Origin: JBBECF01 sp040881945
GTDB taxonomy: Bacteria; Pseudomonadota; Alphaproteobacteria; Dongiales; Dongiaceae
DNA: 33,589 nucleotides
Direction of reading: 5' to 3'
Assembly: GCA_040881945.1 (NCBI GenBank)
Contig: JBBECF010000077.1
Span: 1 to 33,589 of the forward strand
The first letter of the stretch is position 1, and each line of letters starts with the position of its first letter. A model generated the notes under the pieces. The model was given only the letters and a program-made list of their open reading frames with translations. It was not told the DNA's origin and searched no databases. Both the position numbers and the translations under genes were made by a program. Below, in pieces: positions 23,018 through 31,507 of this stretch.

Positions 23018-25027
23018 ATGCTGCTGACAGCGATCCTCGGACTCGTGCTGCTGCTGCTGGCGGTCGGCGTCGCGGGCGCCGTCCTCGGCCGCCGGCCGGC
23101 CGGCAACGCCGTCGTTCACGGCGCCAGCCTGGCCGCCTGCGCCGGGCTCCTCGCTCTCGCCCTGGCGCGGCTGCTGGCGGGGACGGGCGACGGCGACGAG
23201 TCGGCGCTGGTGCTGCCGCTCGGCCTGCCGTGGATCGGGGCGCATCTGCGGCTCGACGCGCTGTCCGCGTATTTCCTCGCCGTCGTCAATCTGGGCGGCG
23301 CCGCCGCCAGCCTGTTCGGGCTCGGCTACGGGCGCCACGAGCCGGAGCCGGAACGGGTGCTCCCTTTCTTCCCGGTTTATCTCGCCGGCATGAACCTCGT
23401 GCTGCTCGCCGACGACGCCTTCGTCTTCCTGCTGTCCTGGGAGTTCATGTCGCTCGCCTCGTGGCTGCTGGTCATGGCCCGCCACCGCGAAACCGGCAAC
23501 GCCCATGCCGGCTTCGTCTATCTCGTCATGGCGGGGTTCGGCACGCTCGCCCTGCTGCTCGCCTTCGGCGTGCTCGCCGGGGCCGACGGCGGCTACAGCT
23601 TCGACGCCATCCGCCTGGGCGCGCTCCCGCCCGGCCTCGCCGCCCTGGTCCTCGCCCTGACCCTGCTCGGCGCCGGGTCGAAGGCCGGCATCGTGCCGCT
23701 GCACGTCTGGCTGCCGCTCGCCCATCCGGCCGCGCCCAGCCACGTCTCGGCGCTGATGAGCGGCGTCATGACCAAGGTCGCCGTTTACGCCCTGCTGCGC
23801 ATCGTCTTCGACCTGCTCGGCGACCCGCAATGGTGGTGGGGCGCGATCGTGCTGGCGCTCGGCGGCGCCACGTCCGCCCTCGGCGTGCTCTACGCCCTGA
23901 TGCAGCACGACCTGAAACGTCTCCTCGCCTACCACACGGTCGAGAACATCGGGATCATCTATATCGGCATCGGCCTCGCCTTGGCGTTCCAGGCCAACGG
24001 CATGACCGCGGCGGCGGCGCTCGCCCTGACCGCGGCGCTGTTCCACGTGTTCAATCATTCGGTGTTCAAGAGCCTGCTGTTCTTCGGCGCCGGCGCCGTG
24101 CTCGTCGCCACCGGCGAGCGCGACATGGAGAAGCTGGGCGGGCTGATCCATCGCATGAAGCTGACCGCCTTCGCCTTCCTCGTCGGCGCCGCGGCGATCT
24201 CGGCGCTGCCGCCGCTCAACGGCTTCGTCTCCGAATGGCTGACCCTGCAGGCGATTCTGGTCAGCCCCGACCTGCCGCAATGGGCGCTGAAGTTCCTGGT
24301 GCCGGCGACCGGCGCGCTGCTCGCCCTCTCGGCCGCGCTCGCGGCGACTTGCTTCGTCAAGGCCTTCGGCATCGTTTTCCTCGGCCGCCCCCGCTCGGCG
24401 GCGGCCGCGACGGCGGTCGAGGTCGACCGCTGGTCGCTCGCCGCCATGTTCGTCCTGGCCGGGCTGTGCGGACTGGCCGGCGTGCTGCCGGGCGGCGTCA
24501 TCGCGGCGCTCGCGCCGGCGGTGACGCAGCTCGTCGCGGCCGCGCCGCCCGCCGCCGACTGGTTGTTCCTGGTGCCGGTCGCGCCCGTGCGCAGCTCGTA
24601 CAGCGGGCTGGTGCTGTTCGTCGCCGTCGCGGTCGTGGCCTGGCTCGCCGTCCGTCTGATCCACGGCGCCGCCTCGCGCGCGCTGCGGCGGGGCGCCGCC
24701 TGGGACTGCGGTTTCCCCGACCCGAGCCCGGCCACCCAGTACAGCGCCGACAGTTTCGCCCAGCCGATCCGTCGCGTCTTCGGCACGGCGGTGTTCCGGG
24801 CGGCCGAGGCGGTCGACATGCCGGCGCCGGGCGAGCTGCGGCCGGCGCGCCTGGCGGTGACCCTGCACGACCCGATCTGGGAGACGCTGTACCGGCCGAG
24901 CGCCGCCCTGGTGGACGCCATCGCCGATCGCCTCAACCGCTTCCAGTTCCTCACCATCCGCCGCTATCTGACGCTCGTGTTCGCGGCGCTCGTCCTCCTG
25001 CTCGCGGCGGTCGCGCTGTGGCGGTAA
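23018..25027 (+). CDS. hyfB: Hydrogenase-4-like subunit B (ND5/Mrp-type antiporter subunit)
   Basis: 669 residues with about 15-16 hydrophobic segments. It is a proton- or sodium-translocating antiporter-like subunit of complex I / group 4 hydrogenase complexes. Key residues are the Glu in LLSWEFMSLASW, the Lys in GAGSKAGIVPLHVWLP, the Lys after SALMSGVMTK and the HDLKRLLAYHTVENIG segment. The C-terminal WDCGFPDPSPATQYSADSF is a hallmark of HyfB/HycC-type proteins and not of NuoL. It is the first gene of a tight operon and overlaps hyfC by 10 bases. No strong Shine-Dalgarno sequence is seen before the ATG at 23018. Confidence 0.93.
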   Translation: MLLTAILGLVLLLLAVGVAGAVLGRRPAGNAVVHGASLAACAGLLALALARLLAGTGDGDESALVLPLGLPWIGAHLRLDALSAYFLAVVNLGGAAASLFGLGYGRHEPEPERVLPFFPVYLAGMNLVLLADDAFVFLLSWEFMSLASWLLVMARHRETGNAHAGFVYLVMAGFGTLALLLAFGVLAGADGGYSFDAIRLGALPPGLAALVLALTLLGAGSKAGIVPLHVWLPLAHPAAPSHVSALMSGVMTKVAVYALLRIVFDLLGDPQWWWGAIVLALGGATSALGVLYALMQHDLKRLLAYHTVENIGIIYIGIGLALAFQANGMTAAAALALTAALFHVFNHSVFKSLLFFGAGAVLVATGERDMEKLGGLIHRMKLTAFAFLVGAAAISALPPLNGFVSEWLTLQAILVSPDLPQWALKFLVPATGALLALSAALAATCFVKAFGIVFLGRPRSAAAATAVEVDRWSLAAMFVLAGLCGLAGVLPGGVIAALAPAVTQLVAAAPPAADWLFLVPVAPVRSSYSGLVLFVAVAVVAWLAVRLIHGAASRALRRGAAWDCGFPDPSPATQYSADSFAQPIRRVFGTAVFRAAEAVDMPAPGELRPARLAVTLHDPIWETLYRPSAALVDAIADRLNRFQFLTIRRYLTLVFAALVLLLAAVALWR

Positions 25028-25974
25028 TCAACGACCTCCTGGTCCAGGCGGCGCAGATGGCGCTCGTGCTCGTGCTGGCGCCGGGGCTGACCGGCCTCGT
25101 GCGCAAGACCAAGGCGCGGCTGATGCGCCGGCGCGGCGCCTCGGTCGTGCAGCCCTACCGCGACCTCCTGCGCCTGCTGCGCAAGGAGGCGGTGCTGGCG
25201 GCGAACGCCTCGTGGCTGTTCCGCGTCACCCCCTACCTCGTCTTCGCCGCCGTTTGGGTCGCCGCCGCCCTGGTGCCGACCTTCGCGATCGGCCTGTTGC
25301 TCGGCCCGGCCGCCGACGTCATCGCCATCGTCGCGCTGCTCGGCAGCGCGCGCTTCTTCCTGGCCCTCGCCGGCCTCGACGTCGGCACCAGCTTCGGCGG
25401 CATCGGGTCGAGCCGCGAGATGATGATCGCCTCGCTCGCCGAGCCGGCGATGCTGATGATCGTGTTCACCCTGTCGCTGCTCGCCGGCACGACCTCGCTC
25501 GCCTCGATCGCCGACTTCATTCTTGGCCACGACGTCGGCCTGCGCGTCTCGCTCGGCCTGGCGCTGGTCGGGCTGGTGATGGTGGCGCTCGCCGAGAACG
25601 CGCGCATCCCGGTCGACAACCCGGCGACGCATCTCGAGCTGACCATGGTGCACGAGGCCATGGTGCTCGAATATTCCGGCCGCCACCTGGCGCTGATCGA
25701 GGCCGCCGCGGCCGTCAAGCTGCTGCTCTATCTCTCGCTGCTCGCCTGCCTGTTCGTCCCCTGGGGCATGGCCGGACCCGGCGACGGGGCGGTCGACCAT
25801 CTCCTCGGCCTCGCCGGCTACGTCGGCAAGCTGGCGGTCGGCGGCGTGCTCCTGGCGCTGGTGGAGACGGGCATCGCCAAGATGCGCGTGTTCCGGGTCA
25901 GCGAATTCCTCGGCGGCGCGCTGCTGCTCGGGCTGCTCGGCACGCTGCTGCTGTTCGTCTCGCGGAGCTTCTGA
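25018..25974 (+). CDS. hyfC: Hydrogenase-4-like subunit C (complex I subunit 1 / NuoH-like)
   Basis: 318 residues. The frame has no ATG near the right place; GTG at 25018, inside the end of hyfB, gives the expected family start (VAVINDLLVQAAQMALVLVLAPGLTGLVRKTKARL) and length. It has about eight membrane helices. The conserved cytoplasmic loop reads LAENARIPVDNPATHLELTMVHEAMVLEYSGRHLAL and is the contact surface to the peripheral arm, with the acidic cluster used in coupling. Earlier parts include RDLLRLLRKEAV and GLDVGTSFGGIGSSREM. It would anchor the HyfG/HyfI-like subunits to the membrane arm. It overlaps hyfB by 10 bases and hyfE by one base (TGATG). Confidence 0.93.
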   Translation: MAVINDLLVQAAQMALVLVLAPGLTGLVRKTKARLMRRRGASVVQPYRDLLRLLRKEAVLAANASWLFRVTPYLVFAAVWVAAALVPTFAIGLLLGPAADVIAIVALLGSARFFLALAGLDVGTSFGGIGSSREMMIASLAEPAMLMIVFTLSLLAGTTSLASIADFILGHDVGLRVSLGLALVGLVMVALAENARIPVDNPATHLELTMVHEAMVLEYSGRHLALIEAAAAVKLLLYLSLLACLFVPWGMAGPGDGAVDHLLGLAGYVGKLAVGGVLLALVETGIAKMRVFRVSEFLGGALLLGLLGTLLLFVSRSF

Positions 25975-26636
25975 TGCACGGGCTGCTGTTCGACCTCGCG
26001 CACCTGCTCGCCGGCATGATGCTGGTGATCAGCTTCATGCTGCTCTATCAGCGCGCCATGTTCGGCGTGCTCAACACCTTCGCGCTGCACGCGATGGTGC
26101 TGGCGGCGGCGGTCGCCTGCCAGGCGCTCCTGCAGGACGCCCCGCACCTCTACATCACCGCCGGAATCGCGTTCGCCTTCAAGGGCCTGATCATTCCGCT
26201 GGCGCTGCACCGCATCGTCCAGCGCCTCGAGATCCACCGCTCGGTCGAGACCGTGATCGGCGTCGGGCCGACGATGCTGGTCGGCGTGGGCTTGGTCGCG
26301 CTCGCCGTGCTCGTCGTGCTGCCGGTGACGGCGCGCTCCGCCCCGCTCGCCGCCGAGGACCTGGCCTTCGCGCTCTCGGTGATCCTGCTCGGGCTGCTGA
26401 TGATGATCACGCGGCGCAACGCGGTGACCCAGGTGGTCGGCTTCATGTCGCTGGAGAACGGCCTGATCCTGGCCGCCGCCGGGGTCAAGGGCATGCCGCT
26501 CGTCGTCGAAATCAGCATCGCTTTCTCGGTGCTCATCGCCTTCATCGTCTTCGGCGTGTTCCTGTTCCGCATCCGCGAGCGCTTCGACACGCTCGACGTC
26601 CATTACCTGGAAAACTTCCGGGGCGAGCGGCGATGA
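25974..26636 (+). CDS. hyfE: Hydrogenase-4-like subunit E (membrane subunit)
   Basis: 220 residues, matching HyfE length, with about seven hydrophobic segments. HyfE combines NuoK-like features: the Glu in VGFMSLENGLILAAAG is the NuoK-type buried acidic residue of the ion pathway. The N-terminus MHGLLFDLAHLLAGMMLVISF and the end FRIRERFDTLDVHYLENFRGE are family-typical. The ATG at 25974 shares one base with the hyfC stop, and its stop overlaps the hyfF start as ATGA. Tight coupling argues for stoichiometric assembly with neighbours. Confidence 0.92.
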   Translation: MHGLLFDLAHLLAGMMLVISFMLLYQRAMFGVLNTFALHAMVLAAAVACQALLQDAPHLYITAGIAFAFKGLIIPLALHRIVQRLEIHRSVETVIGVGPTMLVGVGLVALAVLVVLPVTARSAPLAAEDLAFALSVILLGLLMMITRRNAVTQVVGFMSLENGLILAAAGVKGMPLVVEISIAFSVLIAFIVFGVFLFRIRERFDTLDVHYLENFRGERR

Positions 26637-28081
26637 GCGATCCGGGCGCCATCGCCCTCTGGGCCGTCCTCGGCGTGCCGGTCGCGGCGGCGGCGGTGCT
26701 GGCGCTGCCGCTCGGCTACCGCCTGGGGGCGCGGCTCAACACGCTGGCGGCGTTGCTCACCTTCCTCGCGGCCGTCGCCCTGATCGGCGCGCGGCCGGCG
26801 CCGGGCGTCTATCTCCAGGTCGACGACTTCAGCCTCTACCTCGTGGTGCTGACCACCTTCGTCGGCTTCACGACGGCCGTGTTCAGCGCCAGCTACATCG
26901 ACCACGAGCTCGATGTCGGCAATCTGACTCCGGCCTATGTGCGCTTCTATCACGCCATGTACCAGGTGCTGATCTTCGCCATGGTGCTGGCGCTGACCGC
27001 CAACAACATCGGGCTGATGTGGGTGGCGATCGAGGTGGCGACGCTGACCACCGTGCTGATGGTCGGCATCTATCGCACCCACGAGGCGATCGAGGCGGCG
27101 TGGAAGTACTTCATCCTCGGCAGCGTCGGCATCGCGCTCGCGCTGTTCGGCACGATCCTCGTCTATTTCGCGGCGCAGCCGACGGTGGGCGAAGGCACCG
27201 ACGCCATGGCCTGGACGACGTTGGTCGCCCGCGCCGGCGAATTCGACCCGGCGGTGCTCAACCTGGCCTTCGTCTTCCTGCTGCTCGGCTACGGTACGAA
27301 GGTCGGGCTGGCGCCGCTGCACGCCTGGCTGCCGGACGCCCACGCCGAAGGCCCGACGCCGATCTCGGCCGTGCTCTCGGGCCTGCTGCTCAACGTCGCG
27401 CTCTATGCCGTGCTGCGCTTCAAGATGCTGCTCGCGGCGAACGGCGAAGCCTTTGCCCCCGGGCCGCTGATGGTGACGATGGGCCTGTCGTCGTTGCTGT
27501 TCGCGGCGTTCATGCTGTACCGGCGGCGCGACATCAAGCGCTTCTTCGCCTATTCGTCGATCGAGCACATGGGCATCATCGCCTTCGCCTTCGGCATGGG
27601 CGGGCCGCTCGCCAACTTCGCCGGGCTCCTGCATATGACCATGCATAGCCTGACCAAGTCGGCGATCTTCTTCGCCGTCGGCCACATCGCGCAGGTCAAG
27701 GGCACGCAGAAGATCGCCGACATCGGCGGGCTGACCGCCAGCCACCCGCTGCTCGGCTGGGGGCTCGTGCTCGGCGTCGTGGCGATCGCCGGCCTGCCGC
27801 CGCTCGGCATCTTCATGAGCGAGTTCCTGGTGGTCAGCTCGACCTTCGCCCGCGAACCGCTGCTGGCGCTGCCGCTGGTCGCCGGGCTGCTGGTCGGCGT
27901 CGGGGCGATGGTGCTGCGCGTGCAGGCGTTGGCCTTCGGCGCGCCGCGCGGCGGCATGGCGCCAACCCGCGCCTCGTACGCGCCGCTGTTTGCGCATCTC
28001 GGGCTGGTGGCGGCCGCCGGCCTCTATCTGCCGGCGCCGCTGGTCGCGTGGTTCCAGCACGTCGCCGGGTTGTTGGGCTGA
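26633..28081 (+). CDS. hyfF: Hydrogenase-4-like subunit F (ND4/Mrp-type antiporter subunit)
   Basis: 482 residues with about 14 membrane helices, the second antiporter-like subunit of the complex. Ion-pathway residues are the Glu in LMWVAIEVATLTTV, the Lys in EAAWKYFILGS, the Lys in GYGTKVGLAPLHAWLPDAHAEGPTPISAVLSG, and Arg/Lys in YRRRDIKRFFAYSSIEHMGI. The start at 26633 overlaps the hyfE stop (ATGA). It is separated from the hyfG-like gene by 243 bases that hold a palindromic repeat, the only loose junction in the operon. No hyfD homolog is present, so the membrane arm would have two antiporter modules. Confidence 0.93.
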   Translation: MSDPGAIALWAVLGVPVAAAAVLALPLGYRLGARLNTLAALLTFLAAVALIGARPAPGVYLQVDDFSLYLVVLTTFVGFTTAVFSASYIDHELDVGNLTPAYVRFYHAMYQVLIFAMVLALTANNIGLMWVAIEVATLTTVLMVGIYRTHEAIEAAWKYFILGSVGIALALFGTILVYFAAQPTVGEGTDAMAWTTLVARAGEFDPAVLNLAFVFLLLGYGTKVGLAPLHAWLPDAHAEGPTPISAVLSGLLLNVALYAVLRFKMLLAANGEAFAPGPLMVTMGLSSLLFAAFMLYRRRDIKRFFAYSSIEHMGIIAFAFGMGGPLANFAGLLHMTMHSLTKSAIFFAVGHIAQVKGTQKIADIGGLTASHPLLGWGLVLGVVAIAGLPPLGIFMSEFLVVSSTFAREPLLALPLVAGLLVGVGAMVLRVQALAFGAPRGGMAPTRASYAPLFAHLGLVAAAGLYLPAPLVAWFQHVAGLLG

Positions 28082-28113
28082 GCAAGAGTTGAACGTCGGG
28101 ACACGAAAATCTT

Positions 28114-28288
28114 CCCTCTCGCCCCTCACCCTGAGGAGCCGCCGCCAGGCGGCGTCTCGAAGGGGTGGGAGAGGGACCGAGGGTGAGGGGACGCCGCCGC
28201 CGGGCGGCCCCGCCGAAGTCTCGCTTGCGCGCGGACGCGCGCGACCCCTCACCCATACCCTCTCCCACAAGGGGAAAGGGATTTTCCC
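28114..28288. repeat. Palindromic intergenic repeat inside the hyf-like operon
   Basis: Nested inverted repeats: CCCTCTC (28114-28120) with GAGAGGG (28169-28175) around inner GCCGCC/GGCGGC; GGGTGAGGGG (28181-28190) with CCCCTCACCC (28245-28254); then AAGGGA-TTT-TCCCTT near 28276-28290. The motif CCCCTCACCC with CCCTCTCCC is typical of dispersed non-coding palindromes in rhizobial and related genomes. No gene fits the interval. On RNA it would form strong hairpins between hyfF and hyfG and could lower or uncouple downstream expression. Confidence 0.8.
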
Positions 28289-28312
28289 TTACCCGCGTCG
28301 GCGCGCCGGCAC

Positions 28313-28317
28313 AGGAG
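28313..28317 (+). promoter_or_regulatory. Ribosome binding site that decides the hyfG-like start
   Basis: AGGAG lies one base before the ATG at 28319 but 7 bases before the ATG at 28325. The second spacing is the workable one, so the protein probably begins MTQPAPTLLEF. Confidence 0.7.
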
Positions 28318-28324
28318 CATGGCG

Positions 28325-29851
28325 ATGACGCAGCCGGCCCCGACGCTTCTCGAATTTCTCGCCGGCGGCGCGCGCGTGGCGGCGCATGCGCCGTGGCCGC
28401 GCGTCGTCCTCGACCCGGCCGGCTGGGGCGCCCTGATCGACCGGCTCGGCGACGCCGATTGGCCGCTGCTCGGCCTGTGGGGCGACGCCGGCGCGGTCCA
28501 TGTCGCGCTGCGCGACGAGGCGACCGGCGAGCACGCCGTGGCGACGCTCCCGTGCCCGGACGGCCGTTTCCCTTCGCTCGCCGAGGCGCGGCCGGGCGCG
28601 ATCCGCCTCGAGCGCGCCGCGCGCGACCTGTTTGGCCTCGTCCCGGAAGGCCTGGCCGACGCGCGGCCGTGGCTCGACCACGGGCGCTGGCCGCTGCGCG
28701 CGCCGCTCGGGCGCGCGCCCGTGCCCGCGGCGCCGCAGCCGCCCGCCTACGCCTTCCTTGCCGCCGAAGGCGAGGGACTGCACCAGATCCCGGTCGGGCC
28801 GGTGCATGCCGGAATCATCGAGCCGGGGCATTTCCGCTTCCACGCCAACGGCGAGACCGTGGTGCGGCTGGAGGCGCGGCTCGGCTACGTCCACAAGGGC
28901 ATCGAGGGGCTGATGGCCGGCGCCTCGGTCGAGCGCGCAGGCCGGCTGGCCGGCCGCGTCTCGGGCGACAGCACGGTGGCCTACGCGCTCGCCTTCGCCC
29001 GCGCGGTCGAGGCGGCGACCGGCGCCGCGCCGCCGGACCGCGCCCATTGGCTGCGCGCGCTCATGGCCGAACTCGAGCGCCTGGCCAATCATTTCGGCGA
29101 CATCGGCGCGATCTGCAACGATGCGTCGTTTTCGCTCATGCACGCCCATTGCGGCGTGCTGCGCGAGCGCGTGCTGCAGGCGGCCGACGCCTGCTTCGGC
29201 CACCGCCTGATGATGGACCGCGTCGTGCCCGGCGGCGTCGCCGGCGATCTCGACGGCGCCGGGCGGGAGCGCCTGCGCCGCCTCATGGGCGAGCTGCGTG
29301 GCCGATTCCGCGAGCTGGTCGATCTCTACGACAACACAGCGTCGCTGCTCGACCGCACGGTCGGCACCGGCGTCGTCTCGGCCGACCTCGCCCATCGCTT
29401 CGCCGCCGGCGGCTTCGTCGGACGGGCCTCGTCGCGCGGCTTCGACGCCCGGCGCAGCCCCGGCTACCCGCCCTATGACGAGCTCGACTTCGAAGTGCCG
29501 GTGCTCGCCGACGGCGACGTCAACGCCCGCGTCTGGGTGCGCATCCGCGAGGCCGAGCAGAGCCTGGCGCTGGTCGAACAGATCGTGGACCGCCTGCCGG
29601 CGGGGCCGGTGCTGGCGGAGCTTCCGGCGCGCGGCCCCGGCGAAGGCGTCGCCCTGGTCGAAGGCTTCCGCGGCGATGTCCTGGTATGGCTGCGGCTCGA
29701 CGCCGGCGGCCGGGTCGAACGCTGCCACCCGCGCGACCCGTCCTGGTTCCAGTGGCCGCTGTTGGAGGCGGCGATCGACGGCAACATCGTTGCCGACTTT
29801 CCGCTGTGCAACAAGTCGTTCAACTGCTCCTATTCGGGACACGATCTCTGA
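28325..29851 (+). CDS. hyfG: [NiFe]-hydrogenase-like large subunit (NuoCD-type) lacking the NiFe cysteines
   Basis: 508 residues. The N-terminal part (about 20-125) is NuoC-like (RLERAARDLFGLVPEGLADARPWLDHGRWP). The rest is the NuoD / group 4 hydrogenase large-subunit fold (QIPVGPVHAGIIEPGHF, LGYVHKGIEGLM, MAELERLANHFGDIG, HRLMMDRVVPGGV). Where active hydrogenases have RVCGIC, this one has RVSGDS, so both cysteines are serine (Ser213, Ser216). The C-terminal DPCxxC is also absent; the protein ends PLCNKSFNCSYSGHDL. It therefore cannot hold the usual NiFe(CN)2CO centre and has no reason to undergo C-terminal cleavage. It probably works like complex I NuoCD or the Ehr-type proteins as a coupling subunit. 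Redox partner unknown; it overlaps the next gene by one base. Confidence 0.9.
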   Translation: MTQPAPTLLEFLAGGARVAAHAPWPRVVLDPAGWGALIDRLGDADWPLLGLWGDAGAVHVALRDEATGEHAVATLPCPDGRFPSLAEARPGAIRLERAARDLFGLVPEGLADARPWLDHGRWPLRAPLGRAPVPAAPQPPAYAFLAAEGEGLHQIPVGPVHAGIIEPGHFRFHANGETVVRLEARLGYVHKGIEGLMAGASVERAGRLAGRVSGDSTVAYALAFARAVEAATGAAPPDRAHWLRALMAELERLANHFGDIGAICNDASFSLMHAHCGVLRERVLQAADACFGHRLMMDRVVPGGVAGDLDGAGRERLRRLMGELRGRFRELVDLYDNTASLLDRTVGTGVVSADLAHRFAAGGFVGRASSRGFDARRSPGYPPYDELDFEVPVLADGDVNARVWVRIREAEQSLALVEQIVDRLPAGPVLAELPARGPGEGVALVEGFRGDVLVWLRLDAGGRVERCHPRDPSWFQWPLLEAAIDGNIVADFPLCNKSFNCSYSGHDL

Positions 29852-30390
29852 TGCGCAAGATCCTGCTCGAAGGTCTGTGGCGCCGCCCGTTCACGACGCC
29901 CGCCCCGGCGCCGGGCGAAGCCGCGGCGGCCGAGCTCGGGGCGCGGCTCGCGGCGGCGGCGCGGGCGCGGCTCGGCCGCAGCCTGGCGGTCCGCGCGGTC
30001 GATGCCGGCTCGTGCAACGGCTGCGAGCTGGAGATGCACGCCCTCAACAACCCGGTCTACGACCTCGAGCGTTTCGGCATCCGCTTCGTCGCCTCGCCGC
30101 GCCATGCCGACGTGCTGCTCGTGACCGGGCCGGTCACGGCCAATATGCGCGAGGCCCTGGCCCGCACCTACGCCGCGACGCCCGACCCGAAATGGGTGGT
30201 CGCGGTCGGCGACTGCGCGCTCGACGGCGGCATCTTCGCGGGCGGCTACGCCTGCGTCGGCGGCGTCGGCGGCGTCGGCGCGGTCGTGCCGGTCGATCTG
30301 CACATCCGCGGCTGCCCGCCCTCGCCGCAAGCGCTCCTCGAAGGGCTGTTGGCGCTGCTCGACGCCGTCGCCGCGCCGGCCGGTGGCTAG
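29851..30390 (+). CDS. hyfI: Hydrogenase-4-like small subunit (NuoB-like, [4Fe-4S] N2-type)
   Basis: 179 residues. It carries the four cysteines of the N2-type cluster: Cys55 and Cys58 in GSCNGCELEMHALNNP, Cys122 in VGDCALDGG and Cys155 in IRGCPPSPQALLEGL, plus an additional Cys135. The electron-transfer cluster is thus intact even though the large subunit has no NiFe site. It starts one base inside the hyfG-like gene (CTGATG). It is the last operon gene; its TAG overlaps the opposite-strand TAG of the YeeE gene within CTAG (30387-30390). No ferredoxin-type HyfA/HyfH/NuoI-like subunit and no hyp maturation genes are present in the window. Confidence 0.93.
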   Translation: MRKILLEGLWRRPFTTPAPAPGEAAAAELGARLAAAARARLGRSLAVRAVDAGSCNGCELEMHALNNPVYDLERFGIRFVASPRHADVLLVTGPVTANMREALARTYAATPDPKWVVAVGDCALDGGIFAGGYACVGGVGGVGAVVPVDLHIRGCPPSPQALLEGLLALLDAVAAPAGG

Positions 30391-31407
30391 TTTTTCAGGC
30401 CGAACAGCGGGCGCAGGCGCACGCCCAGCCACGTCCCCGGGATCGCGCACAGGATCCACAGCCAGCCATGCAGGCTGGTCGAGGCGACGCCGCTGAAGAA
30501 GGCGCCAATGTTGCAGCCGTAGGACAGCCGCGCCCCATAGCCCATGAGCAGGCCGCCGATCAGCGCGGCGGCCAGCGAGCGCGGCGGCACGCGGACGACC
30601 GGCGCGAACCGCCCGGCCAGCCCGGCGGCGGTCAGCGCGCCGAGCACGATGCCGATGTCCATGATCGACGTCGTGTCGCGGAAGACGCTCCGGCCCAGCG
30701 CGGCGCCGGGAAACCCGCCGGCCCAAAATGCACTGGTCGCCGGGTCCCAGCCGAGCGCGGCGGCCGCCTTGGCGCCCCACAGGGTGAACGCCCAGGTGAT
30801 CGACCACGGGTGGCCGGCGATCAGCAGCGTGACCCAGTTCAGCAGCGCCAGCAGACCGGCGCCGAGCAGCAACGGCCACGGCCCGGCGAGCAGCCGCCGC
30901 CAGGTGAGCCCGTCCCACAGCTTCCGGGCCTCGACGCCGCGCGCCCACAGGCGCAAGCCGAGCCACAGCAATAGCAATACGCCGAGCTGCGCTGCCACCG
31001 CCGCCGGCCAGCCCCAGAGGCCGGCGAACGAGACGCTGCCCCAGCTCGGCGCCGCCGCCCAGCGGGCCAGATCGAGGCTGCCGAGGAAGCCGCCGGCGCA
31101 GAAGGCGACGAGCGTCGCCACCATGCGGACGCTGCCGCCGCCCACGGTATAGAGCGTGCCCGAGCCGCAGCCCCCGGCGAGCTGCATGCCGAGGCCGAAG
31201 ACGAAGCTGCCGACGGCGACCTGCACGCCGACCGGCGCGACGGCGCCGGCGACGCCCTGGCCGAAGACCTGGCCCTGCGCCAGCACCGGCGCGAACAGCA
31301 GGGTCGCCGCGCCCAGCATGACGAGCTGCGCGCTGACGCCCGAGACGTCGCGGCGCAGAATCGCGTTGCGGTAGGCCGAGGTGAAGCCGAAGGCGGCGTG
31401 ATAGAGG
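30387..31407 (-). CDS. YeeE/YedE family sulfur-compound transporter, 5' end lost in assembly gap
   Basis: 340 residues are visible, from LYHAAFGFTSAYRNAIL to FGLKN. Many membrane helices and the two signature cysteine loops are present: QLAGGCGSGTLYTVGGGS and LSYGCNIGAFFSGVASTSLHGW. In the family these cysteines relay thiosulfate (E. coli YeeE/TsuA) across the inner membrane; substrates of other members are not settled. The N-terminus (likely one or two helices) lies in the 100-N gap. It is convergent with the hyf-like operon and overlaps its last stop codon. No TusA-like or rhodanese partner is visible. Family assignment is firm; substrate is inference. Confidence 0.92.
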
Positions 31408-31507
31408 NNNNNNNNNNNNNNNNNNNNNNNNNNNNNNNNNNNNNNNNNNNNNNNNNNNNNNNNNNNNNNNNNNNNNNNNNNNNNNNNNNNNNNNNNNNNN
31501 NNNNNNN
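31408..31507. other. Assembly gap (100 N)
   Basis: A placeholder gap between two divergently oriented partial genes. It hides the start of the YeeE/YedE gene on the minus strand, the start of the small exported-type protein on the plus strand, and any promoter between them. Confidence 0.99.

Noticed and set aside
22757..24868. 703-codon minus-strand open frame across the deaminase end and hyfB
   Set aside because: Composition is low-complexity Arg/Gln/Gly/Asp and it runs antisense to the well-supported hyfB antiporter subunit.
28325..30390. Active [NiFe] hydrogenase catalytic module
   Set aside because: The proximal CxxC is SxxS and the C-terminal DPCxxC is absent, so the NiFe centre cannot be coordinated in the known way.
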